From positions 8,230,487 to 8,294,486 of the forward strand of contig CM035354.1 in the NCBI GenBank assembly GCA_020137815.1: 64,000 nt of DNA, written 5' to 3'. Made by a program: the position numbers and the translations under genes. Source of the DNA: Hormiphora californensis. Its lineage: Eukaryota; Ctenophora; Tentaculata; Cydippida; Pleurobrachiidae. The notes under the pieces are model-generated. The model saw only the letters and a list, made by a program, of their open reading frames with translations. It searched no databases and had not been told where the DNA came from. The first letter of the stretch is position 1. Each line of letters begins with the position of its first letter. This document shows positions 1-12,700 of the stretch, piece by piece.

Positions 1-2308
1 GAGATTGAAGCTGAAGACGTGCCGATGCCCAGCACCCATCCACACCAACAGCTTGCACATCTTCGCTTACTAAGTTCAGGCCAGTAACTGATGAGGAGTT
101 GGTCAGAATTATCCGTGACATGAATAGAAACACTGTTCACTGGACCCAATGCCTTCAGTATGGTAAGTGAGGCGCTTCCTGAGCTTATTCCTGCACTATC
201 TCGGATTGTAAACGATAGCCTCACTAAAGGTGTTTTCCAAAAGACTTTAAGAAGCCATTATTCGACCATCGTTTAAAGGTAAAGATCTGGACTCTGAACA
301 TTTAAACAGCTACCGGCCAATAAGCAACCTTAGTTTTGTCTCGAAAATTGTTGAAAAGTGTGTATCAATACAGCTGATCGAATACCTAGAGGAAAACAAG
401 CTCCTACCAGCTAAGCAATCAGCATACGGAGGTACCATTCCTGTGAAACAGCAACGCTGAAGATATTCAACGATATCCTTCTCCTTATGAGTAAATCAAA
501 GGTTATTCTTCTGCTGCTTGACCTATCTGCGGCCTTTGACACCGTCAAGCATTCCACCCTGTTAGATAAACTACGTATTAACTATGGCATCAAACTGACT
601 GCGTTGGTGAATGGTTTCGATCCTATCTTTCAGGTAGAATGACATCTGTAAATATTGGGGAAGAGAACTCTCCATCAATCGAAATTGATATTGGAGTGCC
701 ACAAGGGTCTATCCTCGGACCGATCTTGTTTATTATGTATACTCGAGAGCTCCAGGATATTGCAGGTATATATGGCCTACAAGTTCACATGTATGCTGAT
801 GATACCCAACTCTATGTTAGCTTCAACAGAAAGGACCAAGACAGTACTTTGAGAACGTCCAAAAATGCCTGCAACACATTAATGGTGGATGAAGACGAAC
901 TACCTGAAACTGAATGCAGTAAAACCGAGGTGCTTTTTATCAACAACAAGGCTGATAAGACACCCGAACCCTATGTCTATACTTCTTCAAGAGAACGATG
1001 ATCAGCCGACTGAACCATGCACAGAAGCTCGTATTTGGGAATCTGGTTTGATCAAACCTCTCCATGTCATCACACGTATCCCGAGTTATACAGTCTTGTT
1101 GGAGTCAGCTGGCGAACCTGTGGAGGATTAGGAAGGGACTCTCTGTGGAAAAAAACTCAGCTTGTTTCATTCACTTGTCCATTCCAGGCTTGATTTCGGT
1201 AATGCATTGTTAGTAGGACTCTCAAAGCGTGATCTAACAAAGACTGCAAAAGGTGACAGAACAGTGCTACCAGATTCATCTATGGCTCAAAAGGTAGGCG
1301 TGGTGTTACTGAGATGAGGATGAAATCCACTTCTTGCCAGTTGAGCAAAGAATCGAGTTCAAAATCTGCTCCTCTTGGTCTACAATGTCTTCATGGACTT
1401 ATGCCTGAGTATCTCTCAGAAATGATTACACGCAGACAACCAAAGACCGAAAAGTTTCGTCTTGATGAGGACCTGACCCTACCTTGGAAAGACGCCATGA
1501 CCACAAATATCTTAGTACACAGAAGGCTTTCAGTGTATGTGGCTCCTAAGATATGGAACAAGCTGCCCAGGAATCTAAGAGAGCGACATCTCTCGAAATG
1601 TTCAAGACAATGTTGAAGTCTACCTTTTCGCAATCGCCTATCCTGATGTAAAAGGCGCCTGGAACACCGAGGACGAAAACTAGAATTCTAAACCCTTCCT
1701 GTCCATAATGCTCCTAACTGAATCTAAAGACAAGACCCAAAGGCAAGACCCAAAGACAAGGCATCATCCATAATTCACCACACTATATTTTTGGTTATCA
1801 TAATACTATTTTAATCTCAATCAATCAATCAATTTAATAATTTTTTTAATCAATTTTCTATGCTTTTATTTTTATTTTTTAACTGTATCATCTCAACCTG
1901 ACTCATGCACCCAGTCCTACGGGCGTCTTATTATTCTATAACTCCTTCTTATCTTTACCGCATTTTCACACCATCCCCCTTTTTATATTTTATTTAGTTC
2001 AAACTGTTAGCATGCACATTGTCCCTCACTTAGCCCTTTTTATTTACATCTATTTATACCATCAACTTATTCATATCTAATCACTTTTTACTCTAATTAT
2101 TCTTTAATCAATTTAATCAAGTAAGCATTATTTATGGCTTTACTCTGGCTTTGAGATGGCCGCTATAGACGCGGTGAGAGTCTTAACGATAATCTCGGTG
2201 TTCTTTTAGTTATATCATATTAGTTCGAGAAATACGAGTAGTGGACTATCATATTTAACGCATGATAGCGGGATATAAATGTTCGATATTATTATTATTA
2301 TTATTATT
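1..2308 (+). mobile_element. decayed CR1/L2-like non-LTR retrotransposon, 5' cut by window edge
   Basis: Several reading frames on the plus strand carry pieces of a non-LTR reverse transcriptase in the right order: a YRPISNLSFVSKIVEK block near 310-355, an LLDLSAAFDTVKH block near 518-550, GVPQGSILGP near 695-725, the catalytic YADDTQLY near 792-815, and the C-terminal LHGLMPEYLSEMI block near 1391-1425. These blocks lie in different frames with stops between them, so the copy is dead. The 3' part is non-coding and ends in an ATT microsatellite (about 2288-2308), a common tail for this element class. Block order and the tail are seen directly; assignment to CR1/L2 rather than Jockey is from family knowledge and is tentative. 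Confidence 0.85.
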
Positions 2309-2929
2309 GTTTGTGTCTGCAAGTGTTGGTCAATTCTGAATTCTTTCAGGAAACACAACGCTAATGACTGCCAATTATAGGTATCGTTTAAAGTCTGCCA
2401 TTATAGCCTGCAGCCTATTACTAAGCTAAGAAATTTACTAACGCTATTACGTAGCATCATGGCTTAGAGCTTGTAAAGCAGGGGAACTGGAATAGCAGTA
2501 TGACTCAGACAACAGGTAACGCCCTTCTCCCGACACTCTATCTAACTAACTCTCTATATGTAATTATCATCCCCACACACAGTTAATATACTGGTTGTTA
2601 ATGGAACATGAATGTTGCCACCTGTGCCATGACTTCAAAGAAAACACCGACCCACTCATTTTATATACATACCACGTTCAAACTTCCATATACAAAATAT
2701 ACCATGGGGCCCCTAAATTAAGTTACAATGTTTCTCCCTCTAAACCCCTCTCACACTTTGCTTGTACAGCAATATCTCACCTCTTTACCCCACGGGCTCT
2801 TGGCTGTCATAACTCAATCTGCCAAAATCATTGATCGCTTGACTCTGCAGTATCTCACGATATATACGTGTGAACTGTTCCGATCAATCACTAATTGAAT
2901 CTCAGCAAATCCCGCTCTTGACGAGTCCC
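2309..2929. other. intergenic, no gene seen
   Basis: I see no exon-like frame with splice sites and no clear repeat here. A short open frame at 2595-2834 has no recognisable composition and is probably chance. Confidence 0.5.
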
Positions 2930-3239
2930 CAGATCTCTAACCCAAGTTCCCCATTACAGCCCAGTTAGTGGGTCAGATCTCTAACCCAAGTTCTCCATTA
3001 CAGCCCAGTTAGTGGGTCAGATCTCTAACCCAACTATTCCCTACAGCCCAGTTAGTGGGTCAGATCTCTAACCCAAGTTCTCCATTACAGCCCAGTTAGT
3101 GGGTCAGATCTCTAACCCAAGTTCTCCATTACAGCCCAGTTAGTGAGTCAGATCTCTAACCCAACTATTCCCTACAGCCCAGTTAGTGGGTCAGATCTCT
3201 AACCCAAGTTCCCCATTACAGCCCAGTTAGTTGGTCAGA
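2930..3239. repeat. 43/44-bp tandem repeat, about 7 copies
   Basis: Seven head-to-tail copies begin with CAGATCTCTAACCCAA and end with CAGCCCAGTTAGTGGGT. Two copies carry a shorter variant (CAACTATTCCCTACAG) in place of the usual CAAGTTCTCCATTACAG. Each copy contains a CTAAC element followed 10-20 bases later by a pyrimidine-rich ACAG, which resembles a branch point and 3' splice site. The array stops directly before the first candidate exon of the PDZ gene. Confidence 0.95.
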
Positions 3240-4879
3240 TGCTGGAGACCCACGCCATCAAGTGCAGGGAGGGACTGTACGGAGGTAGACCCTCTAGAGG
3301 GGCAGGGAAAGCTAATGGAAGGGGGGCTGCTGAGGGACTATCTGAATGAGAATGAAGGACAGGTAAATATAATCTGTTCGATATGGGGAGTGTTTGTACT
3401 GTCTATCACAGTAGCTCAATTAGATCCATTTAGTTTGTTTATAAGACCCCGTTTAATATTGACACTCCCGTCTTTAACTATTAGAAAGCATGTTAAGTAT
3501 TTTGTGTTTACTAATTACATGCTCAAGCACTGATCTCTAGCTCTCTCTCTCCCAGGGGCTGGTAACTGGGTTTGATAGTGCACTCACCTGGGCCACTCCT
3601 TCATCCTGTCGAGACAGGTTACTCATTCTGAATTGTGCAGCTGCAGCAGAACTCCTACCAGGTATGTCTGTCATCCAGTCACCAGTCACTAATAATAACT
3701 GGTGTGACTGCATCAATGTACACTACTGCATCTTACCCTATTACTATAGAAATTTGAGACATTAGTCAGAAAAAGAAAAACAGTCAAAGCATGTCAATAG
3801 CAAGACAGTGCTAGTTACTTGAGTGCTACCGCCTCACTTTTCTAACAATCCACACACTCTTATTCCACAATGTTATGCATGCGTAGCAGAGTGTGACGGA
3901 CTGTTATCGGTTTCCACCCCCCCCCCCCCCCCCCCGGTAATATAATTCGGCTCCCTTTGTTTGGACCGTACCAGTTGGTTCCAATAGTTGTTTGCGACTT
4001 TCATATGAACATACCGCTCTAGTATAGGACGGCTACCACAAATTTACAACGAGACGACCGTGCTGTGACACAAAATTAGATTCCTTCCATCCGGCCCGCT
4101 TCTGATCTTGTTCTGATAACTAGGACCAGTGTCCACTGTTCCTGTACCACCCTTCTCCTACCTTCTCATGACCACCATCCCTTCCACAGACGACGAACCA
4201 GACCACCTCGCATGGAGAAGTGTTAGATCTTCAGAACAATCGGAATCTGTAACCCTCCACCGTCTACCTGGATCAGGGTTTGGGTTTTCCCTCGTTACTG
4301 TGGGGAAAGGAGCAGTATTTGTCAGACGATTACAGCCTTTCTCAGCCGCGGAAGAGTGAGTGAGGGGGGAAGTGTATTTAGAGTAGCCTGAAAGTAGGTT
4401 CCGATAGGGTATATTATATATTTGGGTATTAGGGGAGAAGATTCCTCCTCATCTATGTGTCGGCCCTGATGATCTGTTATCATTATTTTCTCTCTCTTAT
4501 TATTGTTCCCCCTAGATGTGGTAGGGTAAGGGAGGGAGACAAAGTCCTGAGCGTGTGTGGAAGAAGTGTTGGACTTGGGTTTGGTCAGAAGGAGGTAAGT
4601 GTGCTGCAATGAACTGATAAGGAATGAAGCAGCTGCCGTTACTGAATGAATTAATGAATTATTTCAGTTTCTCTCTCCTTCTTCTTTTTCTCCCGGATGT
4701 AGGTTCTCACCAATATCCCTGATCCCCAGATAATCCAGCTAATGAAGTGCAGTGACAGTGTTTCCCTGATGCTCGCCCATACCAACTTCGATGGCAAGGG
4801 ATGTCCTGAGACGACCCTGGATAGAAACAGTCCTCTTCAGTCTCCAGTGAGTGTAACTAATCTTACAGCTACTAAAGTT

Positions 4880-4949
<70 letters not shown>

Positions 4950-6670
4950 AGAGAGATAGGTTCAGGGTGTATGCCTCACCATGCAGCCCCGTTGCTATGG
5001 TAACAAGGGGAGGGTCAGGAGAGCGAGGGAGAGAGCTCTAGAGACCGTTTACAGGAATTGCCAGTAACTCTATTTCATTAAATTAAATTAATAGAGAGGG
5101 TACTGTGTCTGATTAACACACACTCAATGTCATACGAACCCTCCTAGGACACATGCACACTCTATAATAATACCCGGGGTCTGTTATACCCCACACACAT
5201 ACACTGAACACATGCATTCTTGATTAGTAATGGCAAATATGTCCAGGTCCAAGTGGCGAATATAGTTTAGGCTTCAGTTTACATGTTGGGGGCACAGAGT
5301 GGTGAGAGGGTGGGTAATGTTGATTAAGCTACACCCATATTCTCCTGCTTGAAGGAGGTTTTAAAATTAAAACATTTAAACACCACCCAGAGCCATGTGT
5401 TTGGCTGACTGCCAGTGTTCACACACTCTCCAATCCTTGATACCACTCTCTCTCTCCAACACCACGCCAAATCTTTATACCACTTTTCATTTCAGGCGCT
5501 GGAAAGCAGTTATCGACTAGCAATGGACATGTCCAGTTCCCCCTCATCATCCTTTGGTGGCAGTGGGGCCAGACATTTCCGTTACAACAGCAAGTGAGAG
5601 GTTTAGATTGCTTTCTGAGTTCAATATTCAACATTCTCTCCCCCTTTGTCTTTGCTTTATCCTAGTACGACCTATCGCCCTCTTTCTCTCTGTGGTCGGG
5701 AGGATATGTTCTAGAATCCTGCGTGTGGGGCACTGGGAAGAATGTTTCTAGAAAAATGGGCGACGTGAAATAAAGAGAGTTGATAACTGGATAGGGACAT
5801 GATAAAATGGGAATGTCGTGTTGGTAATTTTTTAAACGGGGCTGCAAACTTCTTGTGCACGTGTGTGCACTGTCATGTACTAAGCAGTGAAACTGTGTAT
5901 CGAGTATCTCTTATTCGCTTTCAGCTCTTTCTCTCTCTACCTCTCTCAGCTCCCTCTCTCTCTCTCTCCCTCTTTCTTGGCTTGAGTGCCCTCACCAGAT
6001 AATGGCTAAACAACAAGAAGGGGACTAGAAAATGTGGGAGGGGTATGCCGTAACATTATCGCTCAACACCGACATGTTACACGCTGGGGTTGGGTCACTA
6101 ATACCTACACTCGCACCAAACTCAAGGGGTAACTTGCAGCAGGTTCTTTCCAGGACCAACATTTCTCCAGAATCATAAGATAGGGGTGCAGGGGAGTTTC
6201 AAGTGAAGTTCCAATTTGCCACACAAATCAGTCAATAATCCTATATAATTCATTGTGCTCATTCCTCTGCACACAGAATCTTCTCATTCTGCCAACAAGT
6301 TTCTTATTAGTGAATTCCTTACTACTATCCAATCTCTCTAGTCTCCCATCTCTCAGTCTCCAATCTCTCCAATCCTTAGTCTGGAATCTCTATCTCTTCA
6401 TCAATTCTTCTCCAGTCTACTGATCGGATATTTATTGCATGAATTGATCTCTGTACTCCTCCATCGATATCTCCCAATCCATTTAATTTCAGGGATAAAT
6501 AATGGAGTGTGTGTACAGTGTGGGGGTAACATGCAGACGATTATAGTAAAGGCACTCCCATATCTCTCTCCTCCCTCTCTGCTCCTCCTCTCCTTATCCT
6601 TTCTCCCCTCTCTCTCTTCTCTCTCTTCCTCTTCTCTCTCTCTCCTTCTCTTCTCTCTTCTCTCTCTCTC

Positions 6671-6708
<38 letters not shown>

Positions 6709-9700
6709 TCTCTCTCTCTCTCTATCTCTCACTATTGGACTTTTGACACACTCATCCTATGATACACGCGTCGTCGCGTCACAGTGTTACGCTGTGTGCC
6801 ATCACAATATCACTCGTCAAAAGTAATCAATCCTACAATCCTGTAACATAATTCGGTAATGTACTGTGTCATGTTTAAGTAGGGCAGGTCTGAAAGCTGC
6901 ACTACCCCCCCCCCCCCCCCCAGTAGTACTACACGTGAATGACGTAGTGATGGAGTCTTTTCATTTGTGTAGTAGACACATACACGCCCCAACCAATACA
7001 TTTGTTGACTCTCTTCTCTAGCTCTTTGTCTCCTCTACAATCACCCTGATTCTAAAATGTAGAGGCCAATGATCTGGTAGAGGTATGAAGTAGGGTGTGG
7101 GACGAATGTACTTAGAATGTTTAGTGCTATTCCCTTGAACCTCTTGCTACTAGCAAGTTGCTAGATAGATGGGGGTGCTGTGCGGTGTGTTAATGGGTGA
7201 AGTGCAGGTTGTGCGGCATTCCAAAGGTACCCTTTGATGGCTATAAAATATCCTACCGGCTTCTTTAATCTAACACAATGATAACGATTCCCATTTTTCA
7301 CCTTTAGTATATATTTGTAGCAGTCTTCTCGATAAACTTATCTCTCTCCCTTCGCCCCGGTTCCTATCAATGGTAAAATATCAATATAAAATATCCCCCC
7401 CTGCAGTGATGGCGGTACGATGTCCTCTGAGAAACGTTCCCACGATCAGACCTCCAGGATTTTATCAGGTGAGAGAGATTTGGGAAAGTACCTAGCCTAG
7501 ACCTTCTTCCAGATTCTATCCAGGAAAACCTAGACCTACTAAATTATAACATTAAATTATAACATTCTACCGTAATCTGCGCTACCCCCCCCCCCTCTGG
7601 CCGCTAAGCGAGGACGAGGGTGGTGCGTCGTTTTTCTCCCTTATCTTTTTTTAGAATGAACTTGGTCGCTTTTTTAACGCTCATTTCTCCTGAATACCCT
7701 CCTCTCATTCATTCCACTCCCTCATTCTATTCCCTCCCCATGCCGACAAAACCTAATATTATTGTGTTTGGGAGATGGAAAATATCACACATCCCCCTGG
7801 AGAAATGTTTCATTTAAATTTGGTGCATAGCAACGCGGTGTGATTTGTAGAGGTAGGTGTAAATGATATGATGCTCCTGGTGATTGGGGTAAATGTCCTC
7901 TCCCACCCCTCTCTAAAGAGATTCATGATCGTATTCTCTCATCCATGCAATAAACAGTAGCGGCCATTTCTTAGCATTCCAGAATGATACTTGAGTAGAG
8001 GGGTATAAATCAAATAATCGAAAATCGCATATGTGTGTGAGAGAGTTTGAACATATTTTCTATCTCTCTGACTCCCTCTATGTTTGAGTAGGCTTACCGC
8101 TTTGGTCTTAAATTTCACAATTCATACTACACATAGTTATCACACAAACAAGCCACCTCACATTTCCCTCCCTCTCTCACCCTGAGAGACATACCGTCTA
8201 CCTACCCAGTCTACTACCATCCTAATAGTGCTCAATAAGAAGATAATACAGGGTATATTACCAACCTCCAACCTCCAACTATTAATAATTAACTACCCCA
8301 CCAGGTTCCCTGGGAGACTCCCTCTCCACTTCCTCTGAAGCAGCTGAAGCCCTGACCCATTCCTCCGGGGGCAGTGATCCCAGTAAGGACCAGATATCTC
8401 CCCTCATCCTCAGCTCCCCACCACCCACCCGGGCCTGTCCCCCAGCTCCCCGGTCTCTAGCCTCCTCTACAATGAGCAGGGGAAGGTGAGTGTCGCCCCG
8501 GTCCCTAGCTGGGAGCGAGGCTATTGAATTATTTACTCAAAACTGTTCTATTATTAGGCTTGAAGCATTTTCATTGTCATGCATTTTTAACTGACCTCCC
8601 CTCTCGTCCATGAATAATCAATAATCCCCCCTCTCTTTCTACAGTTCCGTGAATAGAGACTTCTACAGAGAGTCTCTGGAGTCACTGCCCACTACAGCTA
8701 CACTGGGGGCAGTGGAGTACATTGTGTTGCCCAATCAGGGTAAGGGGATCGGGATAGGAATCTCTGGAAGGACTGGGATAATCATCAGGAACATTCTACC
8801 TGGCTCCATCGCAGATAAGGTTAGTTTTTAGAGAAGAGAAGAAAGGTGAGAACTGGAGGAGGTGAGAATGTTTGGGAATTCGTTATTCAACTGCTCCCCC
8901 CTCATTTATAGCGACTAACTCCTACATATTGATGCAGTGTCAATTCATTAAACTACCTCTATATTATCTAGCTGATCCAACACACATATTATATCTTCCT
9001 GGCCCCTAGTTGGTTAAATATTAAGATGACGGTAGTTGCTAGGGTAGTAGTTAGGATAGTTTGTTTGCATTACTGGGATGCTGCTGGCCCCTAGTTTGTG
9101 TGGGTGTATCAGGATGGGGGGGGGGGGGGTAAGATGCCACGAGGGGGGGGGGGAGGATTATCTCCATGACAACTGGACAAATTTCATGTTCTTCCTTCTT
9201 CCCTGATCACACTGGTTACTGGGCTGGGACCTTCACACTGGTTACTGGGGGACCCCTTCTAGACGCGGTGACAGGCCGGGAAGTTGCTCCAGCACCTGGA
9301 ACGTGAATGTGGTATTGTGTATTCACTGACTGTATAGTGCATGTGAGCTGTGGGGCGTGTAACAAGTGAAGAGGAGGAGGGAGGGAGGGGAATGAGAACT
9401 TAGTGAGATACTAGCATGCAAACAGGTGTAATGTGCAGTGTTGTTACATTCACTGACCTTCCCTTCCTCTCGTCCCAATGATGGAACAATATAGGCTTCT
9501 TTTAGGGATCATGGATGGTCGATTTAATGTGTAGGCTATCCTACTAGGGGCGTGATTTAGAACTGGGTTGATAAAGAACCTACTAGAAGCTTCCCCTACT
9601 ATCCTGGGACATATCATTAGAGTTAGACCTAAGGAATGGGAGAGATTTAAGAGAATAGTTTAGAAGTTAGGACTTTAAGGCCAGAGGGGGGGGTCGACGG

Positions 9701-12700
9701 GTTTTTTGGGGTGTTTTTTGAGGTATACGTTATATGAAAGCGCTGGGCAAGGCGGATCGATTAGAACAGACGTCATCGATGTTGCGCGCACCGTTTGGCC
9801 AAAATTTGGGGGTTAACATTTGGCCTATAATGGATGTTAACCCCTATAAATCAGGATTGGTGGGGTCTAGAACATCCATCATTGTACCAAAGGCTTCGTC
9901 TTGTCTTGATACAACTTCCTGAAAAGTTTTATGTCGTTACTCCAACTACTTCTTGATTTTTTGGGGGTTTACAAAATATGCGGAAAAAGCCCTTTTTGCC
10001 TCTAATTTTGCTCTTTTTTGGGACATCCTGCCTAACTTCCTGAAATAACGGCTAGGACTCAGACCTTGCCGTTTGGCATAGTTGTTCTAGAGACCGTGTT
10101 CTTCAAATTTGGTGTAGCGATTTTTGATTAAGGCCCCCGTTAAAAAATTATAGGGGTTAACATTTGTTTTGTCCATGAAAATTTTATGTAAACCCCTATA
10201 ATTTTTGAACGGGGGCCTTAATCAAAAATCGCTACACCAAATTTGAAGAACACGGTCTCTAGAACAACTATGCCAAACGGCAAGGTCTGAGTCCTAGCCG
10301 TTATTTCAGGAAGTTAGGCAGGATGTCCCAAAAAAGAGCAAAATTAGAGGCAAAAGGGCTTTTTCCGCATATTTTGTAAACCCCCAAAAAATCAAGAAGT
10401 AGTTGGAGTAACGACATAAAACTTTTCAGGAAGTTGTATCAAGACAAGACGAAGCCTTTGGTACAATGATGGATGTTCTAGACCCCACCAATCCTGATTT
10501 ATAGGGGTTAACATCCATTATAGGCCAAATGTTAACCCCCAAATTTTGGCCAAACGGTGCGCGCAACATCGATGACGTCTGTTCTAATCGATCCGCCTTG
10601 CCCAGCGCTTTCATATAACGTATACCTCAAAAAACACCCCAAAAAACCCGTCGACCCCCCCCCCTCTGGCCTTAATCAGTCTCTAATACCCTACAATATG
10701 TGAAGGGAGCAATAGCAATGGACGAATGATATGATAATATTATGATCATAGAGAGGGAGAAACGAGAGAACGATAGCAGAGGCAGCTCTAGACAGTTTTA
10801 CTGCTGAACACCTGACTCACACCACATCACATGTCCTTCACACTCATCCCTCCTATGTGAGTCACAAAGGATGGTTTGTTTATCAATCCCAAGTCACGAG
10901 AGGTCCTTGGGTGAACATTGTTCACTTGGTCTAGAGGCCTCAGGCCACATTGCACAATACCTCACATGGGTTCTGAGTGATAAAAAAGACATGCTGAAAG
11001 TACAGGTGTACCTAGGAACCAGACGGGAAGTAATAGAAGCCTAAAACAACATCTCACCCCATCCCTGAAGTAGGTCTAGGAAGGTTCTAACATCAGACAT
11101 GCTCCACCCTCCTGTCAGAACTGCTGCACAACTCGTTACAAATGGTGCACCGAACTCCAAGGGAGGGAAATCTGGATTTTCGTTCTCTGCGTCACGCGCG
11201 CAACACCGGGTGTGTTGAAAGTATATCGTGAGAATGGTGTCAGCAGTGTGTCTGCGACGCGCATCACGTGGTTGAGAGATAGCGCGACAAGAGGGGTCGG
11301 GGTTCGGTCCAAATTCAAGAATATTCATTCCCTTCTTTTCAGGACGGAAGATTGCAAATCGGCGACCATATCCTACAAGTGAACAACATAAAGTGTACTA
11401 GAATGGGACAGAAGGACACAAAGGAGGTCGTTATTCCAGAGCTGAGGAACTCCACTCCTACGGTTAGTAAAACTGATATCTCTCAGTTTAGGTTGCAATA
11501 CAGTTTACAGTGCTACAATCATATCACCATTTACCAGGTCCGTTTGTTAGTTCAGCATGCAGTCCTCAGGACAGCTAGCAAGGATTCTACACCTGCTAGT
11601 ACCCCCTCAAAAAGTGGGGCGGGTGCCACTCTTCCCACCCAGAAGCACCCTGAAAATGGTCTGGATCTGCTGCTCCCTGAGGCACTCTGGTCTGATACCC
11701 ACCCGACTGCACCCATTGCGTATCGGTTTGGTACTGTCGTCCTACCCGCACCCTCATTTGTCAGGTCAGTGGAAAATAGCTATTGTTATGTTCTAACCCT
11801 CCAGGGCGCCCGAAACACAGTCTAGCCAGGCAACCTAGCTAACGTCCAGTACCTACATATTGGAATGTAACACACCATTCTTTCCTCAGCTGGAGTAAGG
11901 ATACCCACTTTATAACCCTCTCTCGGCTTTCTAACGGGTTTGGATTCAGCATCATGGACTACAAGGAACCGAAGAGCCCGGAACCTAATTCCATATTAAT
12001 TGTCCGGCAGATCACACCATTTGGGGCAGCTGACCTAGAGGGGCACCTTTGTCTGGGAGAGAGGATAGTCAGGGTGAACGGGGAGCATATCACACAACAT
12101 TCTATAGAGGATATTGTAACACTGATCAAGCCCTGTAATGTTCTTCACCTTGAGGTATGTGGCATTTGTTAGGCTACACATATTCCTCCCTAATCCTGCT
12201 GCTCACAGATGTGTCACTGTCATGCACAAATAGAAACCCAACCCATTCCAAAGTAACATTTTGTTACTTTTCTTCTAAATTCCTGGACTATTTTCAGATG
12301 AGACGGCCGGTAGAGACTGCGGAATGGAAGGCTCTTCTCTCTACAAATATCTCAGCTATCCCTTTAGTCAGCGGAGCTAGAACTCCCAAAGCAGAGGTAC
12401 GCGTTTAATAGAGTCTGCTAGATTGTCAGAAATTTAATTTTCTCATCCCCAATTTTTCAAAACAAGTCTGCTTAAATTATTCGAACATGTCAGTCCCTAC
12501 TCATGATCTTGACCCGGTATCCTAATTCCCTCCATCTCTCCTAGGATACAGGGATCAGCACCTCGACTCTAAACGTGGCATGTAGAGCACCCTCTCCTCC
12601 TCCCCTAATGGAATCACCCATGGTCCGACCGGGCAGTTCTGGGGAGACACTAAACATAACGGATCACAGCAGTCAGAGTGGTGAGAGGGCCAGCAAGGGA

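Noticed and set aside
9734-10614. Two identical 62-residue proteins on opposite strands
   Set aside because: They are mirror images caused by the palindromic element; the composition is not protein-like and no splice signals accompany them.
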